DNA from: Catenibacillus scindens
Lineage (GTDB): Bacteria; Bacillota; Clostridia; Lachnospirales; Lachnospiraceae
Direction: 5' to 3'
Assembly: GCF_014202115.1 (NCBI RefSeq)
Contig: NZ_JACHFW010000012.1
Coordinates: 47,971 to 111,970, forward strand
Length of the DNA stretch: 64,000 nucleotides
Part shown: piece after piece, positions 46,885 through 55,273 of the stretch
How positions within the stretch are numbered: position 1 is the first letter of the stretch
Layout of the letters: every line of letters starts with the position of its first letter
The notes under the pieces: generated by a model
Told to the model about the DNA's origin: nothing
The model's input: only the letters and a program-made list of their open reading frames with translations
Database searches by the model: none
Made by a program: the position numbers and the translations under genes

Positions 46885-47793
46885 TTAATAACCTCCGCAA
46901 ATGCCATGGTGTTTCCACTGTGCCAGCGTATCTTTCAGAATCCCATAAACGCTCAATGTCCCAGCGTCCCCTGTGTTTTTACGGGCATAAATAACGGGAA
47001 CCTGGGTATCAGACAGGACGTAGGCGCTAAAGCGTTCGGAGTATGCGGGGAGAGACCATTCGTCTGTGATGGCGGCGCCCTGACCGGCCAGAACATTCAT
47101 CAGCGCTGAATTAAAGGACATACACGGATGGATCACAGGCTGCTGAGGAGCGATAAGATCTGTGATCTGGCTAATATGGATGTGGGCCACTTCCTGTTCA
47201 GACAAAATATACAGATCCGGTCCAAGCTTACCGGGATTAAGGCGGCCATTTTCAACGGCGGGATGCTCCATGGCTGTGTATAATACAGAGTGGATGGAGT
47301 AGACAGATTCTTTCACATAATCTCTTGTATTCTCATAGGCAGGGTCAATGGTCAGAATAAAGTCAAGATCTCCACTATCTTTCATCCGATTTAGTTTGTC
47401 CGGCGGAAGAAATTCAAAATGGAGTTTTATGTCTGCAAAAGCCCTGTTAATGTTTTCATGGCACATACTTACATAGTCCTGCATCATCCAGCCTTCCAAA
47501 ATACCGATCTTATAAATAAAATCCGTTCCGGCGGATGCGTATCTCACATGAAAGGCTGTCGTTTCCAGATCTTTTAAAATCTGGCAAAAGGTTTGATAAT
47601 AGATTTCTCCGGAAGGCGTGATCTGGAATTTCCCGCCCTTTTTCCGGTCTAAAAGAAGTACATCCAGCTCCTTTTCCAGAGCAGATAGCTGTTTGCTGAC
47701 AGCCGGCTGAGAAATAAAAAGCTGATTGGCAGCCTTTGAAAAACTTCCGCATTGACATAAAGTGACAAAATATATCATTTGTTGGATGGTCAT
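46885..47793 (-). CDS. LysR-type transcriptional regulator
   Basis: A 302-residue LysR protein: the N-terminal HTH is LCQCGSFSKAANQLFISQPA followed by VSKQLSALEKELDVLLLDRK, and the ligand-binding domain occupies the rest. The ATG at 47793 follows GGAGGG; the frame extends 69 codons further but that stretch lies in the promoter region. It is divergent from a Nim-like gene at 47927, which it probably controls. It is not closely related to the two LysR proteins near the deglycosidase cassettes. Confidence 0.9.
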   Translation of the reverse strand: MTIQQMIYFVTLCQCGSFSKAANQLFISQPAVSKQLSALEKELDVLLLDRKKGGKFQITPSGEIYYQTFCQILKDLETTAFHVRYASAGTDFIYKIGILEGWMMQDYVSMCHENINRAFADIKLHFEFLPPDKLNRMKDSGDLDFILTIDPAYENTRDYVKESVYSIHSVLYTAMEHPAVENGRLNPGKLGPDLYILSEQEVAHIHISQITDLIAPQQPVIHPCMSFNSALMNVLAGQGAAITDEWSLPAYSERFSAYVLSDTQVPVIYARKNTGDAGTLSVYGILKDTLAQWKHHGICGGY

Positions 47794-47833
47794 GGCATTC
47801 CCTCCTGAAAGAATGTAACAACTGTTTTGATCA

Positions 47834-47884
47834 TAGCACAGAGACCTGGGGATTGCCATAGACATTTGTGGATTGTCTGTGCTA
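47834..47884. promoter_or_regulatory. Candidate LysR operator in divergent region
   Basis: TAGCACAG (47834-47841) and CTGTGCTA (47877-47884) are perfect inverted 8-mers, and AGACA and TGTCT nest inside them. They lie between the divergent LysR gene and the Nim-like gene. Confidence 0.55.
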
Positions 47885-47926
47885 AAATGTGGATATGTAA
47901 TGATACGGAAAAGGAGTTTGTGGATT

Positions 47927-48403
47927 ATGTTTCGTGAAATGCGGAGAAAGAGACAATTATTAACAGAGGGAGAGACGCTTGATATCCTCTTAAAAGGCAC
48001 ATCAGGAGTGCTGTCCCTCCTTGGCGACGATGGCTATCCTTACGGCGTACCGCTAAGCTACGTGTATCATGAAAATAAAATTTATTTTCACGGGGCAAAG
48101 TCCGGACATAAGCTGGACGCTGTGAGAAACTGTGATAAGGCTTCTTTCTGCGTTATCGCTCAGGATCAGGTTCATCCGGAAACCTTTACCACCCATTATA
48201 AGAGTGTCATCGCCTTTGGAAAGATTCATGTCGTGGAAGATAGTGCAGAAAGGCGGGCGTCCATTGAAATTCTGGGACGCAAGTATTCTCCGGGACTTGA
48301 AGAAAAGATGGAGCAGGAAATTGAGAAGGACGATAAGATTCTGAATATGTTTGTCCTGGAGATTGAACATATGACTGGAAAACAGTGCATTGAGTTGGTA
48401 TGA
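47927..48403 (+). CDS. Pyridoxamine-phosphate-oxidase-like flavoprotein (Nim-type)
   Basis: A 158-residue split-barrel flavin-binding protein. The opening REMRRKRQLLTEGETLDIL, the strand YPYGVPLSYVY and the histidine-bearing IYFHGAKSGHKLDAVR are typical of the Nim/PNPOx-like family, some of which reduce nitroimidazoles. The ATG at 47927 follows AAGGAG. It is divergent from the LysR gene. The natural substrate is unknown. Confidence 0.88.
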   Translation: MFREMRRKRQLLTEGETLDILLKGTSGVLSLLGDDGYPYGVPLSYVYHENKIYFHGAKSGHKLDAVRNCDKASFCVIAQDQVHPETFTTHYKSVIAFGKIHVVEDSAERRASIEILGRKYSPGLEEKMEQEIEKDDKILNMFVLEIEHMTGKQCIELV

Positions 48404-48512
48404 AACTTAAAAAATCTTCGGTAGATATTCAAAATCATATCCCTATGTGTGAAAGTATGATCAAGGTCATAGATTTTGATAAAATTCCTAAGGACTATTC
48501 CAGAGGAAGAGG

Positions 48513-48653
48513 GTGGCCAGGCGGGAAAAAACATTATTTGAAATTGATAAGTTTGAAAAATATTTATTCTATGAAGCTCATACATATACGCAGAGTGAGT
48601 TTGAAGAAAACTTTATCCATCCAATGGAACTGGAAGAAAAAGAAGCCCAATAA
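48513..48653 (+). other. Possible small coding remnant
   Basis: In 48404-48700 the only coding-like stretch is a 46-codon frame from a GTG at 48513 (AGAGGAAGAGG just before it) to the TAA at 48651. It is rich in Glu, Phe and Tyr (EIDKFEKYLFYEAHTYTQ). It may be the 3' end of a lost gene. I do not recognise it. Confidence 0.3.
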
Positions 48654-48700
48654 AAATTACCGAACCTTCCACGTAAGCGCCAGGCCCGGTATTTTTATAT

Positions 48701-49285
48701 TCACCCCTCACTTCCCGCCCGCACTTCTCTCAACATAGACAGACCCCAGCTCATCCAGTCCCAGGCAGTCTGCCGCCCATCAGTTTCGGTGATGATTAGC
48801 CGGTCAGTGTCGTTAAATTCAAAAGACAGGGCGTCCATGCCAATATCCGAGGCCATCCACACCGGATGGATCGTCTCGTTCTGCCAATCATAAATATAAA
48901 TATGCTGGCTCCAGGCAAACTCGTCCCGGTCCACCCAAAACGGCCGGGCGTAGCCGTAGCGGCCAATACGCCAGCACAAAAGGATCAATTCATTTTCTTC
49001 ATCGTGGTCAATATCGCACCACAAAAAATCCTGAACTAAAACATTGTCCGGCGACTGCCAGACACTTTCAGAATTATAGATAACATTCACCTGGCGGCGG
49101 TCTAGGGTGATGGCGTCAGGGCCTGAACCGCCGGCCATGCCGGAAAGATCCAGGCTTTTTTCCTTCCACTGTATCCATGAGGGGAGAAAAGCGCCCTTTG
49201 TCCAGGAAACAAATACAAGGGCAGCGGCAAGTGCCGCCGCCCCTGTGATGATTAAAATCCACAGTAATCGTTTTCTTTTTTTCAT
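48701..49285 (-). CDS. Membrane-anchored protein with repeat-like extracytoplasmic domain
   Basis: A 194-residue protein with one N-terminal membrane helix (about residues 7-27) and an outer domain. The segment CDIDHDEENELILLCW looks like an FG-GAP/VCBS-type calcium loop, and several Trp-rich strands follow. Function unknown. It starts 21 bases after the stop of the DUF3160 gene on the same strand, so both are probably expressed together at the cell surface. Confidence 0.65.
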   Translation of the reverse strand: MKKRKRLLWILIITGAAALAAALVFVSWTKGAFLPSWIQWKEKSLDLSGMAGGSGPDAITLDRRQVNVIYNSESVWQSPDNVLVQDFLWCDIDHDEENELILLCWRIGRYGYARPFWVDRDEFAWSQHIYIYDWQNETIHPVWMASDIGMDALSFEFNDTDRLIITETDGRQTAWDWMSWGLSMLREVRAGSEG

Positions 49286-49305
49286 AAATCCGTCAAGCTT
49301 TCTGA

Positions 49306-52089
49306 TTATCTCTCATAACGGTAAGACTGTGTCCACTCCGGCTGCTGGATGGAGGAATCAAAATTATAAGTGCCGTCCTCTGTCACCGCGATGCCCATCA
49401 TCTGACGCCACTGATCGTCGGTGAGACGCTGGGACAGGGGCTGCTCAAATTGATAGAATGAATACACGGCACCCACGCAGATGTGAAGCTCACCGTCAAT
49501 GGGAACAATGACGTAAATTATGGACGGGTTACCTGTGGCCACCTCAAGGCAGGAGCCGTTGGGGTCAGTGGCGATATCGGTAACGATGGCCGCCGGAAAA
49601 TCGCCGGAGGTAATATTTTCCCCTTCTTCTTTAAATGCTTCCAGCCAGAAGTGTTCCAGATTTCCGCCGTAGTTGCGGATCAGGTCATACTCTTCATCGG
49701 TCAGCAGAGTGTTGCTCAATTCTTTTTCTGTCATAGTGAGGAACTGGCGGGCCATCTCCTCAAGGCGGGCCAGGTTTGTCTCATCATCGCTGCTTAAAAG
49801 CCCATAGGATTTCAGGCCCTGAGAGGTCTTTGAGGCCAGATTGGCAAAGCGCTTCCAAACTTCCGGTTCCGGCTCGACATATCCCCGGTCATCCCACTGG
49901 GGCAGTTCGCCGCCGCCCATTTCGGCCATAACCTGTTTGGCATATAAAACCGTGTCATGCTTTAACTCCGCGTAGCTTCCCGCGAAGGATTCCAGATTCT
50001 TAGTGGCCCAGGCGTCAGTGCGCATAAAGCTGGGGTATCCCGCCTCTTTTTCTTCCAGAAGGGGCGTCAGAGTGTAGAGCCAGTTGGAATAAAGGCTGGC
50101 GTCCCAAAGCTCCTCGGTGGAGGCGCTGGCAATATTTGTCCGGAGCTTTTCCATCTGTTCCGGATAATTGACGTAATCGGTATCTCCCTGCTGCTGGAGG
50201 ATTTCATAGGCTTTGTCTGAGCCAAGAGCTGCCGCCACATCCAGAGTATCCGGGAGCATCCGCTGTTCACCGCTGCTGTTTTCCTGGACATTGTCATAGA
50301 TGAGCTGCTGGAAAATAGCGGCGTCAATAGTAAAACGCTGTCCCATAAACCGGAATCCCTTATTTTCATCGGTGGTCTTTGTATCCGGATCATTGTCGTC
50401 CATGGTTGGAATGGAATTAATGGCCGGGGCGTCCATGGCCGAGGTCAGAGAATGGAACTTTTCCCATGCCCCGGTATTGCCGATGAGAGCTGAGACTTCC
50501 GGGATACCGCCGTAGGCCGCTTCAATGGCCGGGAGGTATTCATAGTAAGTCAGATCATCGCTGGAGCCTGCGAAAAAGGATGTCACTACATAGATAGAAG
50601 ACCACTGGGCAAAAGGCTCGCCGTTCATGGCCAGGGTCATCAGCAGGGCGCTCCGGTCAAGATCTTCTTCCGATTGGATAAAACCGATCTGACCATACCA
50701 CATCATTGCCCTGAAATACTGTTCAAGCTGCTGGTCGCCGGAATAGTAGCCCCGGGGCGCAAACTGGGAATAGTCAATCATGGTGCCGGTCAGCGCAGAG
50801 TTGGAAATACCTGAGGCGCCGGTAATGTTTGAAAGTTCCTGACTGACCACATCGGCCACATCGCCGGGGACGGCTGTGTCAGGACTTTGCAGGCTGGCTC
50901 CTACGGCAAAAAAAGCAACGTTGCGGCGGGCGGCATTTTCCCACTCAGAGCCTTTGAGGGCGTCATACTGGGCGGTGCTTGCTGAAAGCATGGCCTGACT
51001 TAACTGGGAGAGCATGTCTGCCAGGTGATCCCGCTCTGTCTTTTTCATGAGATAGCCAAAATACAGATGGTAGGTATGCATCATAGAATCCACAGTGACA
51101 AAGTTGGGGGTCAGGGAATAGCGGTTGGACTCGTAAGTCTCAAAAAATTCCCGGCTATAGCCGTCCTCCACATAAAAAAGATTTTCCGAGAGAAGACGTG
51201 CTTCCTCGCTGCCAGGTTCAATATAAAACTGATCCCGGTTGTAAACATTAGACAGATCCGCGTCAACACTGTAGTCTTCTACAGAAGGGGTAACCTCCGA
51301 ACTGTCGCCGCTGTCACTGTCACTGCTCTCAGAACTGCCGATAAGCAGAGGGCGTTCCAGCGGGATCACTGTGTCAGCGGGAGTCTCTGTCTCCCCGCCC
51401 TGATCGCCGGTGTTATCTTCGCTGCTGCCGGAACTGCTGTCTCCTGTGCCGGAACCATCGGCCTGGGCATCAGAACCGCTTTCAAGATCGGCGATCTGCT
51501 GGAGAACCTGTTCTTTTTCAGAATCATCCATGTCGGCGGTATCCACAGCGTCCTGAAGGACACGGGCCGCGTCAGACTTTTTGTTCTGGGCGGAATAGAC
51601 ATCGGCCAGGCGGAAATAAGCCTCTTTGTTGTCGGGGGCCTCGTCGATGGCCTTTAAGAAAGACTTTTCCGCCTGCTCATAATCTTGGGACGCGAAAAAG
51701 GATTCGCCTTCATCCATGTACCGGGCGTAAAGTTCACCGGAACTGCCTCGTGTCAGAAAAACAGCCGCCGTGATGCCGATGGCGGCCACAGCCACAACGG
51801 CGATAATAAGACCGACGATCAGGCCGGTCTTTTTCCTGTGTCCGGAAGGCCCCTGGGGGACATTTTCAGGCGACGCCATTGACGGCCCTGCTGTCGGACC
51901 GGAAGGCGCGGCGGCCGGCCCCTGGGGCATGTTATTTTGTACCTGATCCTGTGCCGCCGGCCCCTGGCTGTCCGGCTCCTGTACCGGATAGCCGCAGGCG
52001 GGACAGAACTTTGCCCCGTCTCTTAATTTTTTACCACATCTTACGCAAAAAATGGTACTCCCCTCCTTCTTATTCTTGTTTACCCTCAT
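49306..52089 (-). CDS. DUF3160 surface protein with zinc ribbon, membrane helix and TPR
   Basis: A 927-residue protein. Residues 15-33 form a zinc ribbon (CVRCGKK and CPACGYP). A Pro/Gly/Ala-rich linker follows, then a membrane helix at about 88-112, tetratricopeptide-like repeats at about 119-195 (YEQAEKSFLKAIDEAPDNKEA), an acidic Ser/Asp linker to about 275, and a large DUF3160 domain to the end, with the typical ITPNFVTVDSMMHTYHLYFG-like stretch (here LTPNFV then TVDSMMHTYHLYF). The outer domain has no known activity. The gene has its own ribosome site and is followed by the small membrane protein. Confidence 0.85.
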   Translation of the reverse strand: MRVNKNKKEGSTIFCVRCGKKLRDGAKFCPACGYPVQEPDSQGPAAQDQVQNNMPQGPAAAPSGPTAGPSMASPENVPQGPSGHRKKTGLIVGLIIAVVAVAAIGITAAVFLTRGSSGELYARYMDEGESFFASQDYEQAEKSFLKAIDEAPDNKEAYFRLADVYSAQNKKSDAARVLQDAVDTADMDDSEKEQVLQQIADLESGSDAQADGSGTGDSSSGSSEDNTGDQGGETETPADTVIPLERPLLIGSSESSDSDSGDSSEVTPSVEDYSVDADLSNVYNRDQFYIEPGSEEARLLSENLFYVEDGYSREFFETYESNRYSLTPNFVTVDSMMHTYHLYFGYLMKKTERDHLADMLSQLSQAMLSASTAQYDALKGSEWENAARRNVAFFAVGASLQSPDTAVPGDVADVVSQELSNITGASGISNSALTGTMIDYSQFAPRGYYSGDQQLEQYFRAMMWYGQIGFIQSEEDLDRSALLMTLAMNGEPFAQWSSIYVVTSFFAGSSDDLTYYEYLPAIEAAYGGIPEVSALIGNTGAWEKFHSLTSAMDAPAINSIPTMDDNDPDTKTTDENKGFRFMGQRFTIDAAIFQQLIYDNVQENSSGEQRMLPDTLDVAAALGSDKAYEILQQQGDTDYVNYPEQMEKLRTNIASASTEELWDASLYSNWLYTLTPLLEEKEAGYPSFMRTDAWATKNLESFAGSYAELKHDTVLYAKQVMAEMGGGELPQWDDRGYVEPEPEVWKRFANLASKTSQGLKSYGLLSSDDETNLARLEEMARQFLTMTEKELSNTLLTDEEYDLIRNYGGNLEHFWLEAFKEEGENITSGDFPAAIVTDIATDPNGSCLEVATGNPSIIYVIVPIDGELHICVGAVYSFYQFEQPLSQRLTDDQWRQMMGIAVTEDGTYNFDSSIQQPEWTQSYRYER

Positions 52090-52142
52090 CTTATCAAAAA
52101 CATTCTTTGCTGTCCAGGATTATGTGGATGACCCCCGTTGCT

Positions 52143-52181
52143 GTTTTACGCCGGAAACGTTTGATGCTTCCGGCGTAAAAC
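52143..52181. terminator. Strong hairpin downstream of the GPH remnant
   Basis: GTTTTACGCCGGAA (52143-52156) pairs perfectly with TTCCGGCGTAAAAC (52168-52181). It sits between the GPH remnant and the DUF3160 gene. Confidence 0.75.
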
Positions 52182-52247
52182 TGTAACGGGGGCCGCAGTG
52201 AACCCTTTATATGGCGGTTATAATTTTGTTTAGATTGCAGGATTGCT

Positions 52248-52477
52248 TCAATTTTTGTTTTCTTTAGCGTTTTCGATAAGCTCAGCAACCTTCTTTTCAT
52301 TTTCGTGGACGATTTTATTAGTCAGAGTGATCCTTGAGTAGAAAAATGCGCCGAGGGCATAGAAAATAATAGGAGCCAGATTGTGGCATAAATAACGCCT
52401 TCGGTCCGGCGGCCGGTACGCAGCCAGTTGGCGTCAATAATATCACCGGCAAAGCTGAAGATTACCATTTGGTGCAT
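52248..52477 (-). pseudogene. C-terminal remnant of a GPH sugar transporter
   Basis: On the minus strand the frame from 52477 reads IFSFAGDIIDANWLRTGRRT and GVIYAT, typical of the GPH cytoplasmic loop. It then shifts, near 52387, to NLAPIIFYALGAFFYSRITL and a charged tail (ENEKKVAELIENAKENKN) ending at a TGA. The two parts should be about 60 residues apart in an intact protein. The N-terminal two thirds are missing. The rest of 52090-52704 holds a hairpin (52143) and a promoter (52640). Confidence 0.72.
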
Positions 52478-52621
52478 ATTTATGGCGCCGCGCACAAAGT
52501 TAATTCATTTGAAGGATTTTGTGGTAAAATTCAATGTGTTCTCTCAAAATCGGAACAACAGAATGCTGCCGTCTGGCGTACTGTTTGTAAAAACAAACCA
52601 ATGTTTTTTTAAGTTTTAAAA

Positions 52622-52668
52622 AAAGTCTTTAAAATACTGTTGACAAAAAGACTTTTATGATGTATTTT
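52622..52668 (+). promoter_or_regulatory. Promoter with flanking inverted repeat, second catabolic island
   Basis: TTGACA (52640-52645) and TATTTT (52663-52668) are 17 bp apart. AAAGTCTTT (52622-52630) and AAAGACTTT (52647-52655) form an inverted repeat around the -35 box. It is a candidate operator for the ROK regulator coded in the same island. The start codon is at 52705. Confidence 0.65.
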
Positions 52669-52704
52669 AATTACAGAAAGAAAATTTAAGGGAGGTAAAA
52701 AACT

Positions 52705-53697
52705 ATGAAAGCTGTGGCAAGTTTTGGCATTGTAAACGCCGACACAAGTGGACCGGGAGCGTTTCTTCGTGCAGCAAAGTGGTATTGGGATGAACTGACA
52801 GATATGTTTCCTGCGGCAGGTTTTACATCCATTATGATTCCTATGGTTCCGAATACAGAGAATGTGTCGAGAAATGGCGCGCCGATATGTACAGCATCAA
52901 TTAAGACACGTTTTGGTTCACCTGAAGGATACTTATCTTATCTGAATGACAAGGGTATTGAAAACGTTGAAGCGATCACGATTTCCGCCCAGAGCCAGTA
53001 CAATAGTTTGTTTGAGACAGGACTTCCCATTGAGAAGTTCTTTGATGAATTTTATAAACATGCTCAGGATACAGTGGAAGCATTACAGCAGTTTAAAGGA
53101 AGCGTACTTCTCGTTTCTCCCACACCGGGTATCGGTTTCCTGAATGAGACATTTAATAATGATGAGGGAAAGATCCAGAAGTTCCTGGGTGAGGCTGCTG
53201 AGTGTATGAACCGTATCGGAGAATACTGTAAAGAAGGCAACATCAATATGGCTATCCGCAATGAATACTGGACTTTGATGCGCGGTGCAGCTATTGATGA
53301 TTTTATGAAGAATGTAGATACAAATCTTGTATCTTACGCTCCAGACCCGGCCCACCTCCACATTGCCGGAGCTGATCCTGTAGAGTATTTCAAAAAATAC
53401 GCCGGACAGGCTAAAACTGTATGCTTTACAGATACAAAGTTTGTTGACGAGCTGGATGCTTATAAGACGATCTCTCCGGAATTTCCTCAGGATGGCCGTG
53501 TGCAGAGAGTTTATTATGACCTTGGCTTTGGCGATATGGACTTTGAAGCTCTTTACGCCATCCTTAAAGATGCTGATTTTGACGGACCGGTGATTTTGGA
53601 TTCCAAATACTCACTGGATATTCCAAAAGGCATTTTAAGAATGCGTACCTTCTGGAACAATCTTGAAAAAAACTATGCTGCAAAGGAGGTTAAATAA
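52705..53697 (+). CDS. TIM-barrel sugar isomerase-like protein with altered metal site
   Basis: A 330-residue protein of the AP endonuclease 2/xylose isomerase-like family. The first two metal ligands fit: Glu in AIRNEYWTLM and Asp in YAPDPAHLHIAG. But where relatives have a histidine (HIKDT in the next gene) this one reads CFTDTKF, and where they have the last Glu it reads VILDSKYS. So it may bind metal differently or have lost catalysis. It starts with AAGGGAGG upstream and is followed after three bases by a paralogue, suggesting that the two work as partners. Substrate unknown. Confidence 0.78.
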   Translation: MKAVASFGIVNADTSGPGAFLRAAKWYWDELTDMFPAAGFTSIMIPMVPNTENVSRNGAPICTASIKTRFGSPEGYLSYLNDKGIENVEAITISAQSQYNSLFETGLPIEKFFDEFYKHAQDTVEALQQFKGSVLLVSPTPGIGFLNETFNNDEGKIQKFLGEAAECMNRIGEYCKEGNINMAIRNEYWTLMRGAAIDDFMKNVDTNLVSYAPDPAHLHIAGADPVEYFKKYAGQAKTVCFTDTKFVDELDAYKTISPEFPQDGRVQRVYYDLGFGDMDFEALYAILKDADFDGPVILDSKYSLDIPKGILRMRTFWNNLEKNYAAKEVK

Positions 53698-53700
53698 ATA

Positions 53701-54636
53701 ATGGAAGAAAGAAATCTTAACTATACTTATATGACCAATCTTTGGGGCAATATCAATTATAAACAGATTAACAATTTTGATGAGTGGTACATGGGCGATT
53801 TTGGAAACGCCTACTACTATCAGGATTGGGATAAGATTCTCAGATATTTCGCCGGCGCAGGTTTTAAAGGTATTGAGATTATGGTATTCTCTGTACCAAG
53901 TATCCGAAATGCTTTCGGCTCCATGAAGAATTTTAAAGAGTTCGCTCAGGAGAGAGGAATTGAGCGTATCACAGGTATGTTTTCACATCATGTAGGATCT
54001 CAGGATAAAAGAAATCATCCGGAAATTTACGCTTATGAGCAGCAGGCGATTGACGCTTTGGCAGAGTGTGACGGCATCAACCTGATTGTTCAGCCGGCAG
54101 GCCAGTATTATGGTACAGGTCCTCTGGACGAAGAAGGATTAAAGAATGTAGCTGAGTGTATGAACACTGTAGGACGTATGTGCGCTGAAAAAGGTCTGGC
54201 TGTTTCCATCCACAATGAATTCTGGTGCGCCGTTAATAAATACGACCATGAAAAATTCCTTGAGATGACAGATCCGAGATATGTTTTCTACTGCCTGGAT
54301 ACAGCTCAGGTAGCAATTATGGGCAAGGACATCCTGCATTTTTATGATACATATCATGACCGGGTTCAATATTTCCATATTAAAGATACAACATACATCA
54401 ACGCTCCCGACGAAAAACGTTTCGGGCCTGGCGCTGAGTTTGATGAACATGGCGCAAGATGGTTCTGGGAGCCGGGCGGCGGCCTTCTGGATTTCAAAGG
54501 CTTATGGAAGCTGATGAAGAAGTACAACCATAAAGGATGGATCGGTATTGAATCCGACGGAACGCCGGAACCTTTGGCCACTATCCTGCTGACAAAGAAC
54601 TACATTGATACAGTTCTTGATCCTATTTACAAATAA
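53701..54636 (+). CDS. Sugar phosphate isomerase/epimerase, TIM barrel
   Basis: A 311-residue paralogue of the preceding protein with an intact metal site: Glu in SIHNEFWC, Asp in CLDTAQVAIMG, His in FHIKDT and Glu in IGIESDG. A loop of about 30 residues after the His ligand is rich in Phe, Trp and Gly (RWFWEPGGG). It likely isomerises or cleaves a keto-sugar. AAGGAGG lies inside the end of the previous gene, so translation is coupled. Confidence 0.85.
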   Translation: MEERNLNYTYMTNLWGNINYKQINNFDEWYMGDFGNAYYYQDWDKILRYFAGAGFKGIEIMVFSVPSIRNAFGSMKNFKEFAQERGIERITGMFSHHVGSQDKRNHPEIYAYEQQAIDALAECDGINLIVQPAGQYYGTGPLDEEGLKNVAECMNTVGRMCAEKGLAVSIHNEFWCAVNKYDHEKFLEMTDPRYVFYCLDTAQVAIMGKDILHFYDTYHDRVQYFHIKDTTYINAPDEKRFGPGAEFDEHGARWFWEPGGGLLDFKGLWKLMKKYNHKGWIGIESDGTPEPLATILLTKNYIDTVLDPIYK

Positions 54637-54733
54637 GTAAATAAATGTGTTTTTTCTGTCAGGCATCGTCCGGAGAAAAAATCACAGCCACTATAAAGAT
54701 ATAAAGAAATATATAATTGGGAGGAAATCGAAC

Positions 54734-55228
54734 ATGAACACACAGTTTAAAAAATTCTTACAGATCGGTATTATTGTTGAAAACGCTGAGGAGACAATCA
54801 AACATTTTGAAGAAGACTACGGCATTGGCCCATGGAGAGTAAGCCCGCTGGATTCCAACGAATTTCCTGATTTCACAATGAATGGAAAGAAAGAAAGACT
54901 TCAGACAATCATGTGCTTCTGCGACTGCTGGGGATTCGAGCTTGAAGTTATCCAGCCTATCAGCGACAGCCCATACAAGACATGGTTAGAAGAACATGGC
55001 CCTGGTATGCATCACATCGCTATTATCACAAGAGATCCGTTCGATAAAGTTATCGAAGAGCATAAGAAACTGACAGGCAGAGATCCTTGGCTGTGGTGCA
55101 AAGATCCTCAGATCGGCATGGAATTTGCTTATCTTGATCTCCACAAAGAAATCGGTATGTTCCTTGAAGTTTACAACGAAGATAAGAAGGGCGGACTTGA
55201 CGCTAACTTCAAACTTCCTGAAGAATAA
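54734..55228 (+). CDS. VOC family protein (glyoxalase/epimerase fold)
   Basis: A 164-residue vicinal-oxygen-chelate protein. It opens LQIGIIVENAEETIKHFEED, and GMHHIAIITRD resembles methylmalonyl-CoA epimerase (metal-binding His), with a closing LDLHKEIGMFLEVY that supplies the last Glu. The fold isomerises or epimerises carbonyl compounds using a metal. It starts at 54734 with GGGAGG upstream. It lies in the middle of the isomerase-reductase operon and may epimerise a keto-sugar or CoA ester. Confidence 0.85.
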   Translation: MNTQFKKFLQIGIIVENAEETIKHFEEDYGIGPWRVSPLDSNEFPDFTMNGKKERLQTIMCFCDCWGFELEVIQPISDSPYKTWLEEHGPGMHHIAIITRDPFDKVIEEHKKLTGRDPWLWCKDPQIGMEFAYLDLHKEIGMFLEVYNEDKKGGLDANFKLPEE

Positions 55229-55273
55229 ATGGTATCATACTATCTGTATTAGAGAATGTGAGGTAATTAAATC

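Noticed and set aside
48400..48738. 112-codon frame overlapping the Nim-like gene stop
   Set aside because: It has no ribosome site, is Lys- and Ile-rich at random, and runs through the end of the opposite gene; only a short alternative frame (48513-48653) looks remotely coding.
52428..52619. 63-codon plus-strand frame before the second island
   Set aside because: It runs across the GPH remnant on the opposite strand and has no start signals.
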